This document shows, piece after piece, positions 44,045-51,778 of a stretch of 51,778 nucleotides of DNA. The notes below the pieces were generated by a model. That model was given only the letters and a program-made list of their open reading frames with translations. It searched no databases and was not told the origin of the DNA. The stretch lies in contig CADDZH010000025.1 of NCBI GenBank assembly GCA_902812455.1, positions 1-51,778 of the forward strand, read 5' to 3'. Source of the stretch: Chloroflexota bacterium. GTDB lineage: Bacteria > Chloroflexota > Ktedonobacteria > Ktedonobacterales > Ktedonobacteraceae. Every line of letters begins with the position of its first letter. Positions within the stretch are counted from its first letter, which is position 1. Position numbers and translations under genes: made by a program.

Positions 44045-45239
44045 CGATCGCGCGCCCTTTCCAATTGACTCCGCGTCCGGTCAGGATGATGCGAGCTGCG
44101 TCAAGCAGCAGGATGCCAGCCACGACCCAGCCGGCTGGAACTGCTAACGACCAGGGCAATGCCAGCTCGTATTCACGGTCAAAGCAGCGCTTGGCATCGA
44201 TCTGCGCTAGCAGGGTTATTCCCGCCAGCAACGTGGACAGGCGAGATATCCTTCTTGAATAGAGAGCATACAGGACTACACCGAGGGGCAGCAGGCCGTA
44301 AGCAATGAATGCCAGGCCCCCCGGCAACGTGGCGAGCGCCATGTGGGTACGGATAAGTTCGCCGTAGGAGCCTTTTACCCATCCCTCGCGGAAGCTCTTC
44401 CAGGTGGTCCATTGGCGATTCGTGATCAGGCCACGTGTGTGTACCAGATCGATGCGCTGCCTGTACTGCTTGAAGCGGGCGGCCAGAGCAATGTCCTCGA
44501 CGGAAGTCATACGCATGCCGGCTGCTGCATACCCACCTGTTGCCAGGTAAGCCTTGCGTCGCAGGAGCACGTACTGGCCGAAAGCAAATGCGCGAGGAGA
44601 CGCGGGGTTTCTCACCTCTGCGGGAGTCATCCCGTGAGCCAGGAGGATCTCGCTTATGGGAAAGATCAGGGGCATGAACGGCCCGCTGAGGGTCATCAGA
44701 GTCATGCACATAGAAAGCAAATCGACCTGCCGGCCCAGCGCGTGCCCCATCATCAGGCGGAGCGTTTGCGGAGCGTGACAGGTATCGGCATCGGTAAACA
44801 GGAGCCACTCACCGGATGTGAGCGTAACGCCGGTATGCAGGGCGTGCGCTTTCCCGGCCCAACCGGCAGACAATTGATCGATGCGATGCACCTGTACGCG
44901 GTTATCCCGCCTGGCCCATTCAGCCAGGAGATGGGGAGTCGCATCGGTTGAGACATCATCGATGAGCATGACATCGAAATCAGGATAATCCTGCGCCAGG
45001 AGCGAAGCGACACAGGTATCGATGGTAGCTTCTTCATTACGTACTGGCACAATGATCGAAACGTGAGGCGCCGGCTCTGGTAAGGGATTTTCATCAGGAG
45101 GGTATGTTTCTCGAACAACGCGGTGGGATCGATAGCTTTGCCAGAGCGCAACCAGCGCAGATACTGCGAGGGCACCAGGGAGAAGGTAGCGCAGCAATGC
45201 ATTCCGGGCAGGGTTGGGCGTTGTTTGAACCTGGTTCAT
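44004..45239 (-). CDS. Membrane glycosyltransferase, family 2
   Basis: A 411-residue GT2: an N-terminal membrane helix (YLLPGALAVSALVALW), the catalytic domain with SIIVPVRNEEATIDTCVASL, VMLIDDVSTD, the DxD motif in FTDADTC, the acidic SVEDIALA, and C-terminal membrane helices. The pattern is close to carotenoid (CrtQ-like) and hopanoid-associated (HpnB-like) glycosyltransferases that act on lipids. It transfers a sugar from a nucleotide donor at the inner face. It neighbours the glycolipid-hydrolase and acyltransferase genes. GGGAGG lies 13 bases upstream, further than usual. Confidence 0.85.
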   Translation of the reverse strand: MNQVQTTPNPARNALLRYLLPGALAVSALVALWQSYRSHRVVRETYPPDENPLPEPAPHVSIIVPVRNEEATIDTCVASLLAQDYPDFDVMLIDDVSTDATPHLLAEWARRDNRVQVHRIDQLSAGWAGKAHALHTGVTLTSGEWLLFTDADTCHAPQTLRLMMGHALGRQVDLLSMCMTLMTLSGPFMPLIFPISEILLAHGMTPAEVRNPASPRAFAFGQYVLLRRKAYLATGGYAAAGMRMTSVEDIALAARFKQYRQRIDLVHTRGLITNRQWTTWKSFREGWVKGSYGELIRTHMALATLPGGLAFIAYGLLPLGVVLYALYSRRISRLSTLLAGITLLAQIDAKRCFDREYELALPWSLAVPAGWVVAGILLLDAARIILTGRGVNWKGRAIVMSVYLCASGRCR

Positions 45240-45331
45240 AAGCTTCTAGTTGCCTCCCTTTGTGTAGTAGCTCTTCCGGTGTTATTATATAACGGCGCAG
45301 CTTTAAGCGGTCATCCTACAATTCAATGGCT

Positions 45332-45365
45332 GAAAAAATGAGCCTCCCATCGTTTTCATAGTAAC
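45332..45365 (+). promoter_or_regulatory. Promoter-like motif A, second copy
   Basis: AAAAAATGAGCCTCCCATCG, then TTTTCATAGTAA; see the copy at 43092. It lies 30 bases before the GTG of the patatin gene. Confidence 0.45.
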
Positions 45366-45394
45366 ATGTAGTGACCTTGCTATAGAGGTGCAAC

Positions 45395-47500
45395 GTGCAG
45401 GCAGCGGAATCTTCCGATTCGCGACAGTATGAACAAAACGTAGCGCTGGATGAAGTAATGAAGGCTAGCAAGCTATTCCAGGGCTTGCAGCCGCAGGAAG
45501 TAGCAGAAATTGTTGCCGTCTTGCAGCCTGTGAGTTGCAAACGAGGCGAGCTGATTCTTGAACGGGGCACCTGGCATGGCCGGCTATATATTATTGCCTC
45601 CGGTCAGGTGAGCGTTCTACTGCAAGACGACGTGCCAGGAAAAGCTACACACAGGGAGGAAATCCGGCGAGGCCAGGATAACGGGAAGCGTGAGCGCAAC
45701 GGAACGCAACCCTACATCATCGCTCAGTTAGGCCCCAGCGAATGCTTTGGCGAGATGTCCCTTATTACCGGTGACCCGCCGAGCGCTACCATCCGTGCAG
45801 AACGGGATACAATGCTCTGGTCGCTCACACACCTGGATTTTATGGCATTGATCAGCACCTGCCCTACGCTGCTCAGTAACATCAACGCTATCCTGGTAGA
45901 ACGGCTGGCTCGCATGAACCAGCAGGCCGGCCCAGCCCAGACAGCCGAAACTGTCTGGCTCGCCTTTGTGGAGGGGCGTGATGAATCAGGCACCAACATG
46001 TTGGCTTTTCATATCGCGGATGCACTGGCAGTACGCAGCCATAAGCGCGTTTTGCTGGTAGATATGAATGAGCAAGATGCGTTGCTAGCGTTGCATTTTG
46101 CAACTCATAGTGACCAGTTGCGCCCCAGCCTCTTCGAGTGTGCGCGTGACTCTAGTTTGCTGCACCAGCACCGGGCGCCTACCGTGACATCCGGTGGTCG
46201 ATACTACCCGGCGATAACAACACTCCTGCCCGGCGGGATGCCCATCGACTTCGATATACGCTCGACACTGCGAGGTCTGGCCCGCCTCTACGATTACATC
46301 CTGCTCGTAACAACAGGCACAACCCCGGCCCCTGTGATAGAGACGGCGGCCAGGAACCGTTCAAGAGCAATCCTGTTGATCTCCAGCGATGCGGTTGAAA
46401 AAGAGAGAGAGCCTGCTGCTTTGCCATTGATCGCTGCAATGGAGACCTTGCCGGCGCAGAGTTCGATCTTCACTGTGCATGTCCCTGAGAAGCCTACGAT
46501 CGGCATACAGGATCGTTACTCAATGCGCCTGGGTCATAACGTGACGCGGCTTCTTCCGGCGGATGCTCCCCTGCTTGAGGAGAGCTGGAAGCGACAGATA
46601 CCACTGAGCGAGGCTGCTCCGCAAGCCCTTCTGACGCAAGCGGTGGATTTTGTAGCCCGCCACATCGCGCATTTAACCGTGGGGCTTGCCTTTGGAGGCG
46701 GCGGCGCGCGAGGCTTTGCCCATCTTGGAGTGTTCGAGCAATTGTTGCATTACGGTATCCCGGCCGATTACATGGCAGGCTGTAGCATCGGCGTCCTACC
46801 CCCCAGCCTGTACCTGATGGGAAAGTCGTTTGCCGAGAGCGAAGCGTTGTTTTTAGAGATACAGCGCTACGTTATACGCTGGGGGATACCTCGCATGTCC
46901 ATCTTCTCCAATAGAGGACTCAAGCGCGAAATTCGCAACCGCTGTGGGGATTTGCGCTTTGAGGATCTCCCGGCACCTTTGGCAATGATAGCGCTTGATC
47001 TGGCAACCCGAACGGAAGCGATACTGGATCGTGGCCCCCTCTGGCTGGCTGTGCTGGCAAGCATTTCTTTACCGGGGATTTTTCCTCCAATAACAATTGG
47101 CAACCATATGTTGATAGATGCGGGCATGCACGATCCTGTGCCGGCGCGCGCAGTGCGCAGAATGGGCGCCGATATCCTGCTGGCCATAGACGTGGACGAC
47201 CGCGAGCCGCTTACACTCGAAAGAGCAGCCTCCTGGATGGAGGAGGCAAAGTATACGCCAGCCAGGAAATCCCTCTCGCCGCACTTTGTCGATGTGCTCT
47301 TGCGCGCTTATGAAGTAAGCAACTCGACTATCAATATGCACAGCGATCTTGAGGCCAACCTGGTGATTCGCCCGCAGACGCGCAGTGTTTCGCTGCTCCA
47401 GTTTACCAAAGGCCCTCAACTTATTGCAGTGGGACGCGAAGCGGTCGAGCAATCACTGCCCAGGCTGCGCGAGCTGTTCCCCTGGTTGGAAGTTACCTGA
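45395..47500 (+). CDS. Patatin-like phospholipase fused to degenerate cNMP-binding and MinD-like domains
   Basis: A 701-residue fusion with a GTG start and GAGG six bases upstream. Residues ~25-165 are a cyclic-nucleotide-binding fold (GEMSLITGDPPSATIRAERD), but the conserved Arg before SAT is Pro. Residues ~185-330 resemble a MinD/CpaE ATPase (RVLLVDMNEQDALLAL), but the P-loop reads EGRDESGTN and lacks Lys, so ATP is unlikely to bind. The C-terminal patatin domain is intact: GGGGARG at ~434-440, nucleophile S464 in GCSIG, and catalytic D575 in DAG. NTE-type enzymes hydrolyse phospholipids at the membrane; here the regulatory domains look altered. Stands alone, behind motif A. Confidence 0.85.
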   Translation: MQAAESSDSRQYEQNVALDEVMKASKLFQGLQPQEVAEIVAVLQPVSCKRGELILERGTWHGRLYIIASGQVSVLLQDDVPGKATHREEIRRGQDNGKRERNGTQPYIIAQLGPSECFGEMSLITGDPPSATIRAERDTMLWSLTHLDFMALISTCPTLLSNINAILVERLARMNQQAGPAQTAETVWLAFVEGRDESGTNMLAFHIADALAVRSHKRVLLVDMNEQDALLALHFATHSDQLRPSLFECARDSSLLHQHRAPTVTSGGRYYPAITTLLPGGMPIDFDIRSTLRGLARLYDYILLVTTGTTPAPVIETAARNRSRAILLISSDAVEKEREPAALPLIAAMETLPAQSSIFTVHVPEKPTIGIQDRYSMRLGHNVTRLLPADAPLLEESWKRQIPLSEAAPQALLTQAVDFVARHIAHLTVGLAFGGGGARGFAHLGVFEQLLHYGIPADYMAGCSIGVLPPSLYLMGKSFAESEALFLEIQRYVIRWGIPRMSIFSNRGLKREIRNRCGDLRFEDLPAPLAMIALDLATRTEAILDRGPLWLAVLASISLPGIFPPITIGNHMLIDAGMHDPVPARAVRRMGADILLAIDVDDREPLTLERAASWMEEAKYTPARKSLSPHFVDVLLRAYEVSNSTINMHSDLEANLVIRPQTRSVSLLQFTKGPQLIAVGREAVEQSLPRLRELFPWLEVT

Positions 47501-47611
47501 GCGGATTGGCTGTAGTAGTCCGTCAAGCTTCATGTGACCGATACCATGTCGTGGCCTCCCTTGTGGGGGCCAGGCTTTCACCCACCACTTGAAGGTTGAC
47601 AGACTAGTAGG

Positions 47612-47689
47612 GGCCGATTTATCGTGCCCACTGCCGATTCATCGGCTTTGTCTCGGCCGATTTATCGTGCCCACTGCCGATTCATCGGC
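47612..47689. repeat. Two tandem 35-bp hairpin repeats
   Basis: A 35-base unit starting GGCCGATTTATCGTGCCCAC occurs at 47612-47646 and 47655-47689. Each unit is itself an imperfect palindrome (GCCGAT...ATCGGC). It lies in the 220-base gap before the GH5-like gene and extends its frame upstream artificially. Only two copies, so not a CRISPR array. Confidence 0.75.
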
Positions 47690-47723
47690 CGTACACCATC
47701 ACCCCTCTGGAGGAGAAGAATCG

Positions 47724-49610
47724 TTGATTCACATCGAAGGCCAGCATTTCAAAGACGAACACGGGCGGATAGTGATCCTGCGGGGCGTCAATCTTGGCGG
47801 CAGCTCGAAAGTGCCACTTACGCCCAATGGCGCTACGCACATACGCGATGGGTTCTTTGAGCACCGCACGGTTACGTTCGTAGGGCGCCCCTTTCCATTG
47901 CAGGAAGCGGATGAGCATTTCGCGCGCCTGAGGGAATGGGGCCTGACCTGCCTGCGTTTCCTGGTGACCTGGGAGGCCATCGAGCACGCAGGCCCCGGAA
48001 TGTACGATCAGGCCTACCTGGATTATGTTTACAAGATCATCGAGCGCGCCGCTGCCTATGGTATGCGGGTGATCATCGATCCGCACCAGGATGTCTGGAG
48101 CCGTTTCTCCGGCGGTGATGGCGCGCCTGGTTGGACCTTCGAGGCTGTTGGTATGGATATCACAACATTTCAGGAAGCCGGTGCGGCGCTGGTTCACCAG
48201 CTTTACGGCGGCCCTCTCCCGCACATGATCTGGCCCACTAACGGAGCGAAGCTGGCCGCCGCAACAATGTTCACGCTCTTTTATGCTGGCAATGACTTCG
48301 CGCCCACCCTGCTTGTAGACGGGGAACCGGTACAGGACTATCTCCAGCGACACTACATCAACGCTATCAAACAGGTTGCGCTGCGCGTCCACGAGTTGTC
48401 GAACGTCATTGGCTACGGCACCATGAACGAGCCGCTGAGCGGCTATATCGGGTGTAGAGATGCCAGCATGTATAAGGGGATTCTCAAGAGCGGCGAATGC
48501 CCCACGGTTTTCCAGTCGATGCTGCTCGGCGCAGGCTATCCACAAACGATCGAGGTCTGGGAACAGCGCGTGACGGGTCCGAAGCTTACCGGCCACCGCC
48601 TGGTCAACCCAAAAAGGGCGCGCATTTGGCACGACGGGGCTGATTGTATATGGAGGCGGCATGGCGTTTGGGACATAGCAGCAGATGGAACACCCCGCCT
48701 GCTTCGCTCCAATTACTTCAGTATGGTGAATGGACGGCAGGTGGATTTCAGCCAGGACTACTATCGCCCCTTCGCCAATCGCTTCGCCCGCGAGATTCGC
48801 TCGGTCGATCCTGGCGCGCTCATCTTTCTCGAAACCGAAGTCGCTTACACTCCGCCCCGTTGGGGTTCAGAGGACGTTTCAGGGATTGTCTACGCCCCGC
48901 ACTGGTACGATGGGTTCGTCCTCTACCTCAAACAGTACAGCCCTTTCCTCGGCTTCGATATGCTGGCAGGTAAGCTGGTCATTGGCCCGGGCCGTATTCG
49001 CACTTCCTTTGCCAGGCAATTGGCCACCTACAAACAACAGGCATCCGAGTTCCTCGCTGGCGCTCCTGTCCTGCTTGGCGAGTTTGGCATTCCATTTGAT
49101 CTCCAGCACAAGAAGGCCTACCGTACCGGCAATTTCGGCAAGCAGATCAAAGCCATGGATCGCAGCATGCGGGCGCTGGAAGATAGGCTGCTGAGTGGCA
49201 CGCTCTGGAACTATACCCCCGACAACACGAACATGCATGGCGATCAGTGGAATGGCGAGGATCTTTCGATCTTTAGCCGCGATCAGCAAACAGACCCTCA
49301 GGATATCCATTCGGGCGGGCGAGCGCTCCCGGCGGTCGTGCGTCCTTATGCTCGCGCTGTGGCAGGAGAACCGCTGCGCATGGCGTTTGATCTCAAACAC
49401 AAAATCTTTACGTTTGTGTTCCGGCACGATGCGGAAGTTACAGCGCCAACCGAGCTGTTCGTGCCCAATTACCAGTACCCTCGAGGCTATATTGTAGAGG
49501 TCTCGGATGGCACCTTTGAGATCGATCGCGAGCAGCAGGTGCTGCGCTATCATCACACTAGCGAGTGTGATATCCATACAATTCGCCTGACCAGCCAGGA
49601 GCGCAAATAG
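47724..49610 (+). CDS. GH5-type glucosylceramidase / steryl-beta-glucosidase-like enzyme
   Basis: 628 residues from the TTG at 47724, with GGAGGA nine bases upstream; frames further upstream run through the repeats. It contains LRGVNLGGSSKVP, DPHQDVWSRFSGG plus GAPGWT, acid/base E236 in GYGTMNEP and nucleophile E453 in LLGEFGIPFDL. This set matches the endoglycoceramidase-related glucosidase family (EGCrP1/EGCrP2 of fungi), which cleaves glucose from glucosylceramide or steryl glucoside. A beta-sandwich domain ends the protein. No signal peptide, so it acts inside the cell. It overlaps the acyltransferase transcript, with the next ATG two bases after its stop. Confidence 0.88.
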   Translation: MIHIEGQHFKDEHGRIVILRGVNLGGSSKVPLTPNGATHIRDGFFEHRTVTFVGRPFPLQEADEHFARLREWGLTCLRFLVTWEAIEHAGPGMYDQAYLDYVYKIIERAAAYGMRVIIDPHQDVWSRFSGGDGAPGWTFEAVGMDITTFQEAGAALVHQLYGGPLPHMIWPTNGAKLAAATMFTLFYAGNDFAPTLLVDGEPVQDYLQRHYINAIKQVALRVHELSNVIGYGTMNEPLSGYIGCRDASMYKGILKSGECPTVFQSMLLGAGYPQTIEVWEQRVTGPKLTGHRLVNPKRARIWHDGADCIWRRHGVWDIAADGTPRLLRSNYFSMVNGRQVDFSQDYYRPFANRFAREIRSVDPGALIFLETEVAYTPPRWGSEDVSGIVYAPHWYDGFVLYLKQYSPFLGFDMLAGKLVIGPGRIRTSFARQLATYKQQASEFLAGAPVLLGEFGIPFDLQHKKAYRTGNFGKQIKAMDRSMRALEDRLLSGTLWNYTPDNTNMHGDQWNGEDLSIFSRDQQTDPQDIHSGGRALPAVVRPYARAVAGEPLRMAFDLKHKIFTFVFRHDAEVTAPTELFVPNYQYPRGYIVEVSDGTFEIDREQQVLRYHHTSECDIHTIRLTSQERK

Positions 49611-49611
49611 C

Positions 49612-50355
49612 ATGAAAATGATCAAAGTGAGCAAGGTCCGCACTGCCCTTAGCCAGGTGATATGGCTGATCATGCGGGCCGGTAGCCAGGTACTCTTCAG
49701 AAGGAAGCTGATCCCGCACGCTGAAGGATTGGAACACCTGCCATGCTCCGGGCCGGTGCTGATTGCAGCACGCCATTTCCATTTTTTCTACGATGGCTAC
49801 GTCCTGGTGCGCATCGTGCCCCGGCGCTTGCACACCATAGTCGCGTTGGACTGGCTCCAATCAAGGGCATTGCGCTTGTTGATCGAGTTCGCCTGCTCGC
49901 TGGCGGACTGGCCTATTATCCTGCGGGGCCAGCAAATGCGCAAGCACGAAGAAGATGAGCCATGGGTCTACAGGCGCGTCGAGGCCAGGCGTTATCTCCG
50001 GCGGTTGATCCAGGCCGCCACCCGCATCCTCGGCTCCGGGGCAATTCTCGTCATGTTTCCAGAAGGCTATCCCAATATTGATCCACACCCTACGCCCAAG
50101 CCCGACCTCGACGCTTTTCTCCCATTCCAACCGGGCTTCATCAAACTGGCAGAGCTGATGGAACGGGATGGGAAGACCCGCGTAGCCATTGTCCCCGCTG
50201 GATTCAGCTATACGCTTGATCCTGGCAAACCCTGGCACGCCACTGTGTGCTTCGGGCCTCCGCTCTTCCGCAGCGACTTTGCCAGCGCAGAACAGTTACT
50301 GCAAGCCGTTGAAGAACAGGTGCATGCGCTTTCTCATGCCAGCTCTGCTCGGTAA
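49612..50355 (+). CDS. PlsC-like lysophospholipid/glycolipid acyltransferase
   Basis: A 247-residue acyltransferase with two motifs: ARHFHFFYDGY, corresponding to the HX4D catalytic block, and MFPEGYPNIDPH, corresponding to FPEG. In the first block no His is exactly five residues before Asp; the spacing is RHxHxxYD, seen in related Chloroflexota proteins as I recall. It would transfer a fatty acyl group to a glycerol- or glycolipid at the membrane. AGGAGC precedes the ATG by nine bases and the gene follows the glucosidase by one base, so they are co-transcribed. Confidence 0.8.
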   Translation: MKMIKVSKVRTALSQVIWLIMRAGSQVLFRRKLIPHAEGLEHLPCSGPVLIAARHFHFFYDGYVLVRIVPRRLHTIVALDWLQSRALRLLIEFACSLADWPIILRGQQMRKHEEDEPWVYRRVEARRYLRRLIQAATRILGSGAILVMFPEGYPNIDPHPTPKPDLDAFLPFQPGFIKLAELMERDGKTRVAIVPAGFSYTLDPGKPWHATVCFGPPLFRSDFASAEQLLQAVEEQVHALSHASSAR

Positions 50356-50374
50356 CGAGGGCAGCGCAAAGAGA

Positions 50375-50460
50375 AGGGCGCGAGGGCAAGCACAAGGCCC
50401 CCTCGCCGCAGCCGCACCTCCCCTTGCCCCTACAGGTACGATCCCCTTCCCAGGCGGATT
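50375..50460. repeat. Dispersed intergenic repeat, inverted copy
   Basis: On the minus strand it reads CCGCCTGGGAAGGGGATCGT ACCTGTAGGGGC, then GGGGCCTTGTGCTTGCCCTC, matching the element at 35124-35240. It lies between the convergent acyltransferase and pheT genes. Confidence 0.6.
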
Positions 50461-50481
50461 CGCAAAAACCTATCCCAGGCC

Positions 50482-51778
50482 TTATTCCCTCAACGTTCCT
50501 CCCAGCTCTTCAGACACGCGCCGGATGATGCGGTTGCGCGTCGCCACCACCTGCGACTCGGTTGGCGTCCTCTCCAGGCTTTCGTATGTCAGCCTGTACG
50601 CCATCGATTTGTACCCTGCCGGAACAGGCTCTCCCCGGTAAATGTCGAACAGTTCCACCTTCGTTAATAATGAGCCGCCGGCCTTGCGAATCGTCTCCAT
50701 CAGTTGCGCAGCCGTCACCCCCTCTGGCACCACAAAAGCCAGATCTTCCACAACCGGCGGGTAGTTGCTGATCTTCTCCATCGGCTGCAAGCGCCAGCTC
50801 GGTCGAATTAATGGCTTGATCCGTATCTCAGCCACGTAGATCCTCGCGCTCGCCGGTAGATAGAACTCGACCTGAACCTGCGGATGAAGCTCACCCAGAA
50901 TGCCCTCAACCTCGTCATGAATCTTGAGTTCGGCCCCCGTTGCAGTGAAGGTACGCAAGTCGCGCCGCGCTACAAAGGCATACTCGTCATGCGTGAAGCC
51001 GAGCCGGTCGAGCAATGTTTCCAGGATGCCCTTCAGGTCGAAGAAATCGAAAGGCTCGGCCCCGGCTGGATCGCGATAGATGCTGCTCTGGCGACGCGGG
51101 CCGGTGAGCAGGATGCTCAGCCTCGGCTCCTCATAGGGCCGCTCACCTGTTCCCTTCTCCGGCAGGTAGACGCGCCCGATCTCGAAGATGGCCAGGCGCG
51201 GCGTGTAGCGGTAGTTGTATTCGACGTTCTCCAGCGCGCTCACCAGCAGCGAGCGGCGCATCACCCTGCGCCGAGCCGAAAGTGGGTTGACGATGGTGAT
51301 GAAGGGCATCACTTGTTCTATCGTCCCTACCGGCTCGCGATTGATCTTGTCATGATTTTCGGGTACCGTCAGCGAGTAGCTGATGGTTTCCTGCAGGCCG
51401 CATCCTACCAGGATATCCCGGATCTTCTCTTCGGTCTCCAGCGCCATGTTGCGGTGCTGCTCTGGCAGCACATCATCCATTAGCGTCGTGCGGATATGTT
51501 CGTAGCCGATCATGCGAGCCACCTCTTCTGTCAGGTCGGCCGGCAACTGGATATCCAGCCGGTGCCAGGGCGCAGTGCAGCGCAGCAATGGCTCGCCAGG
51601 CTCTATGCGCAGCCCCGAAGACAGCATCCCCCAGTTCAGGGCGTGGAGCGGGCAATTCCGCGCACTCTTCGACGGCGATATCGAGCCGCCGCAGGTTCGC
51701 GGCAACATCCGGCAGCTTCACGTCCATGCCCAGCGCGCGGCGTACCTCGCTTTCGGTCGTGTAAACAACCGGCAGGAC
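50482..51778 (-). CDS. pheT: Phenylalanine-tRNA ligase beta subunit, 3' part, with apparent frameshift
   Basis: Part of PheT: the B5 domain (HRLDIQLPADLTEEVARMIGYEHI), the aaRS-like core (TISYSLTVPENHDKI, NPLSARRRVMRRSLLVSALENV) and the C-terminal FDX-ACB domain (LQPMEKISNYPPVVEDLAFVVPEG, VELFDIYRGEPVP). The frame breaks in the B5 domain: upstream residues (VLPVVYTTESEVRRALGMDV) lie in a second frame that stays open to the window edge. Removing one base of the CCCCC run at 51628-51632 joins the two. PheT with PheS charges tRNA-Phe and is essential, so this is either an assembly error or a true pseudogene with another copy elsewhere. The gene continues beyond the window. Confidence 0.85.

Noticed and set aside
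47612..47689. CRISPR array
   Set aside because: Only two copies with an 8-base gap, each a palindrome, and no cas genes nearby.

Overview
The window looks like a chromosomal segment of a Chloroflexota bacterium, most likely of the Ktedonobacteria type. This is an inference from gene content and style: Opp/Dpp-type sugar import next to GH1 and GH3 enzymes, a WD40 lipoprotein, Uma2-family proteins, FHA-ABC-type permease remnants, many GTG/TTG starts and abundant short GC-rich dispersed intergenic repeats. No rRNA, tRNA, CRISPR array or complete transposase gene was recognised. Most of the window is GC-rich; the first ~4.4 kb is visibly more AT-rich, which suggests a recently acquired island.

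Layout. (1) 1-4371, minus strand: a four-gene restriction-modification operon, with two TSPPY-type DNA methyltransferases, a BfiI-like PLD-fold restriction endonuclease and a Dam-like adenine methyltransferase that runs off the left edge. (2) 4372-5207: a structured non-coding stretch, a small 61-residue gene and a terminator. (3) 5208-17266: a glycoside locus with a five-gene Opp/Dpp ABC importer (minus), a divergent LacI-family regulator, and a GH1-GH3 beta-glucosidase operon (minus). The divergent control region holds a CRP-consensus palindrome, a sigma-A promoter and an 18-bp inverted repeat. (4) 17372-24457: housekeeping and accessory genes (WD40 lipoprotein, cytidylate-kinase-like protein, MFS exporter, ribokinase, two Uma2 proteins flanking a DUF2236/MpaB-like gene). 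(5) 24588-26843: a T-shaped palindromic element and a marR-ATPase-permease drug-export operon with a near-consensus promoter overlapped by a MarR-like operator.

(6) 26954-37159: a seven-gene plus-strand catabolic cluster (ThDP enzyme, SDR, hydantoinase/oxoprolinase A and B, IlvD-like dehydratase, beta-hydroxyacid dehydrogenase, cyclase) behind a LacI-type operator; the substrate is not evident. (7) 37223-41364: an aminotransferase remnant, then a tightly overlapping lipoprotein-Nramp-PRC-PRC operon whose Nramp has an altered metal site, and an orphan LivJ-type binding protein. (8) 41605-43024: a broken DUF4160 gene and an amidohydrolase. (9) 43154-50355: a lipid/glycolipid-flavoured stretch with an N-terminally truncated ABC-2 permease, a GT2 glycosyltransferase, a patatin phospholipase fused to degenerate cNMP and MinD-like domains, a glucosylceramidase/steryl-glucosidase-like GH5 enzyme and a PlsC-like acyltransferase. 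(10) 50482-51778: the 3' part of pheT (minus), with an apparent +1 G frameshift, running off the right edge.

Working view: units 3 and 6 are substrate-inducible catabolic modules with local regulators or operators, unit 9 handles membrane (glyco)lipids, and unit 1 is a defence island. The most unusual items are the BfiI-like system with a third methyltransferase, the T-shaped palindrome at 24588-24644, the altered-site Nramp with PRC partners, and the glycolipid neighbourhood.
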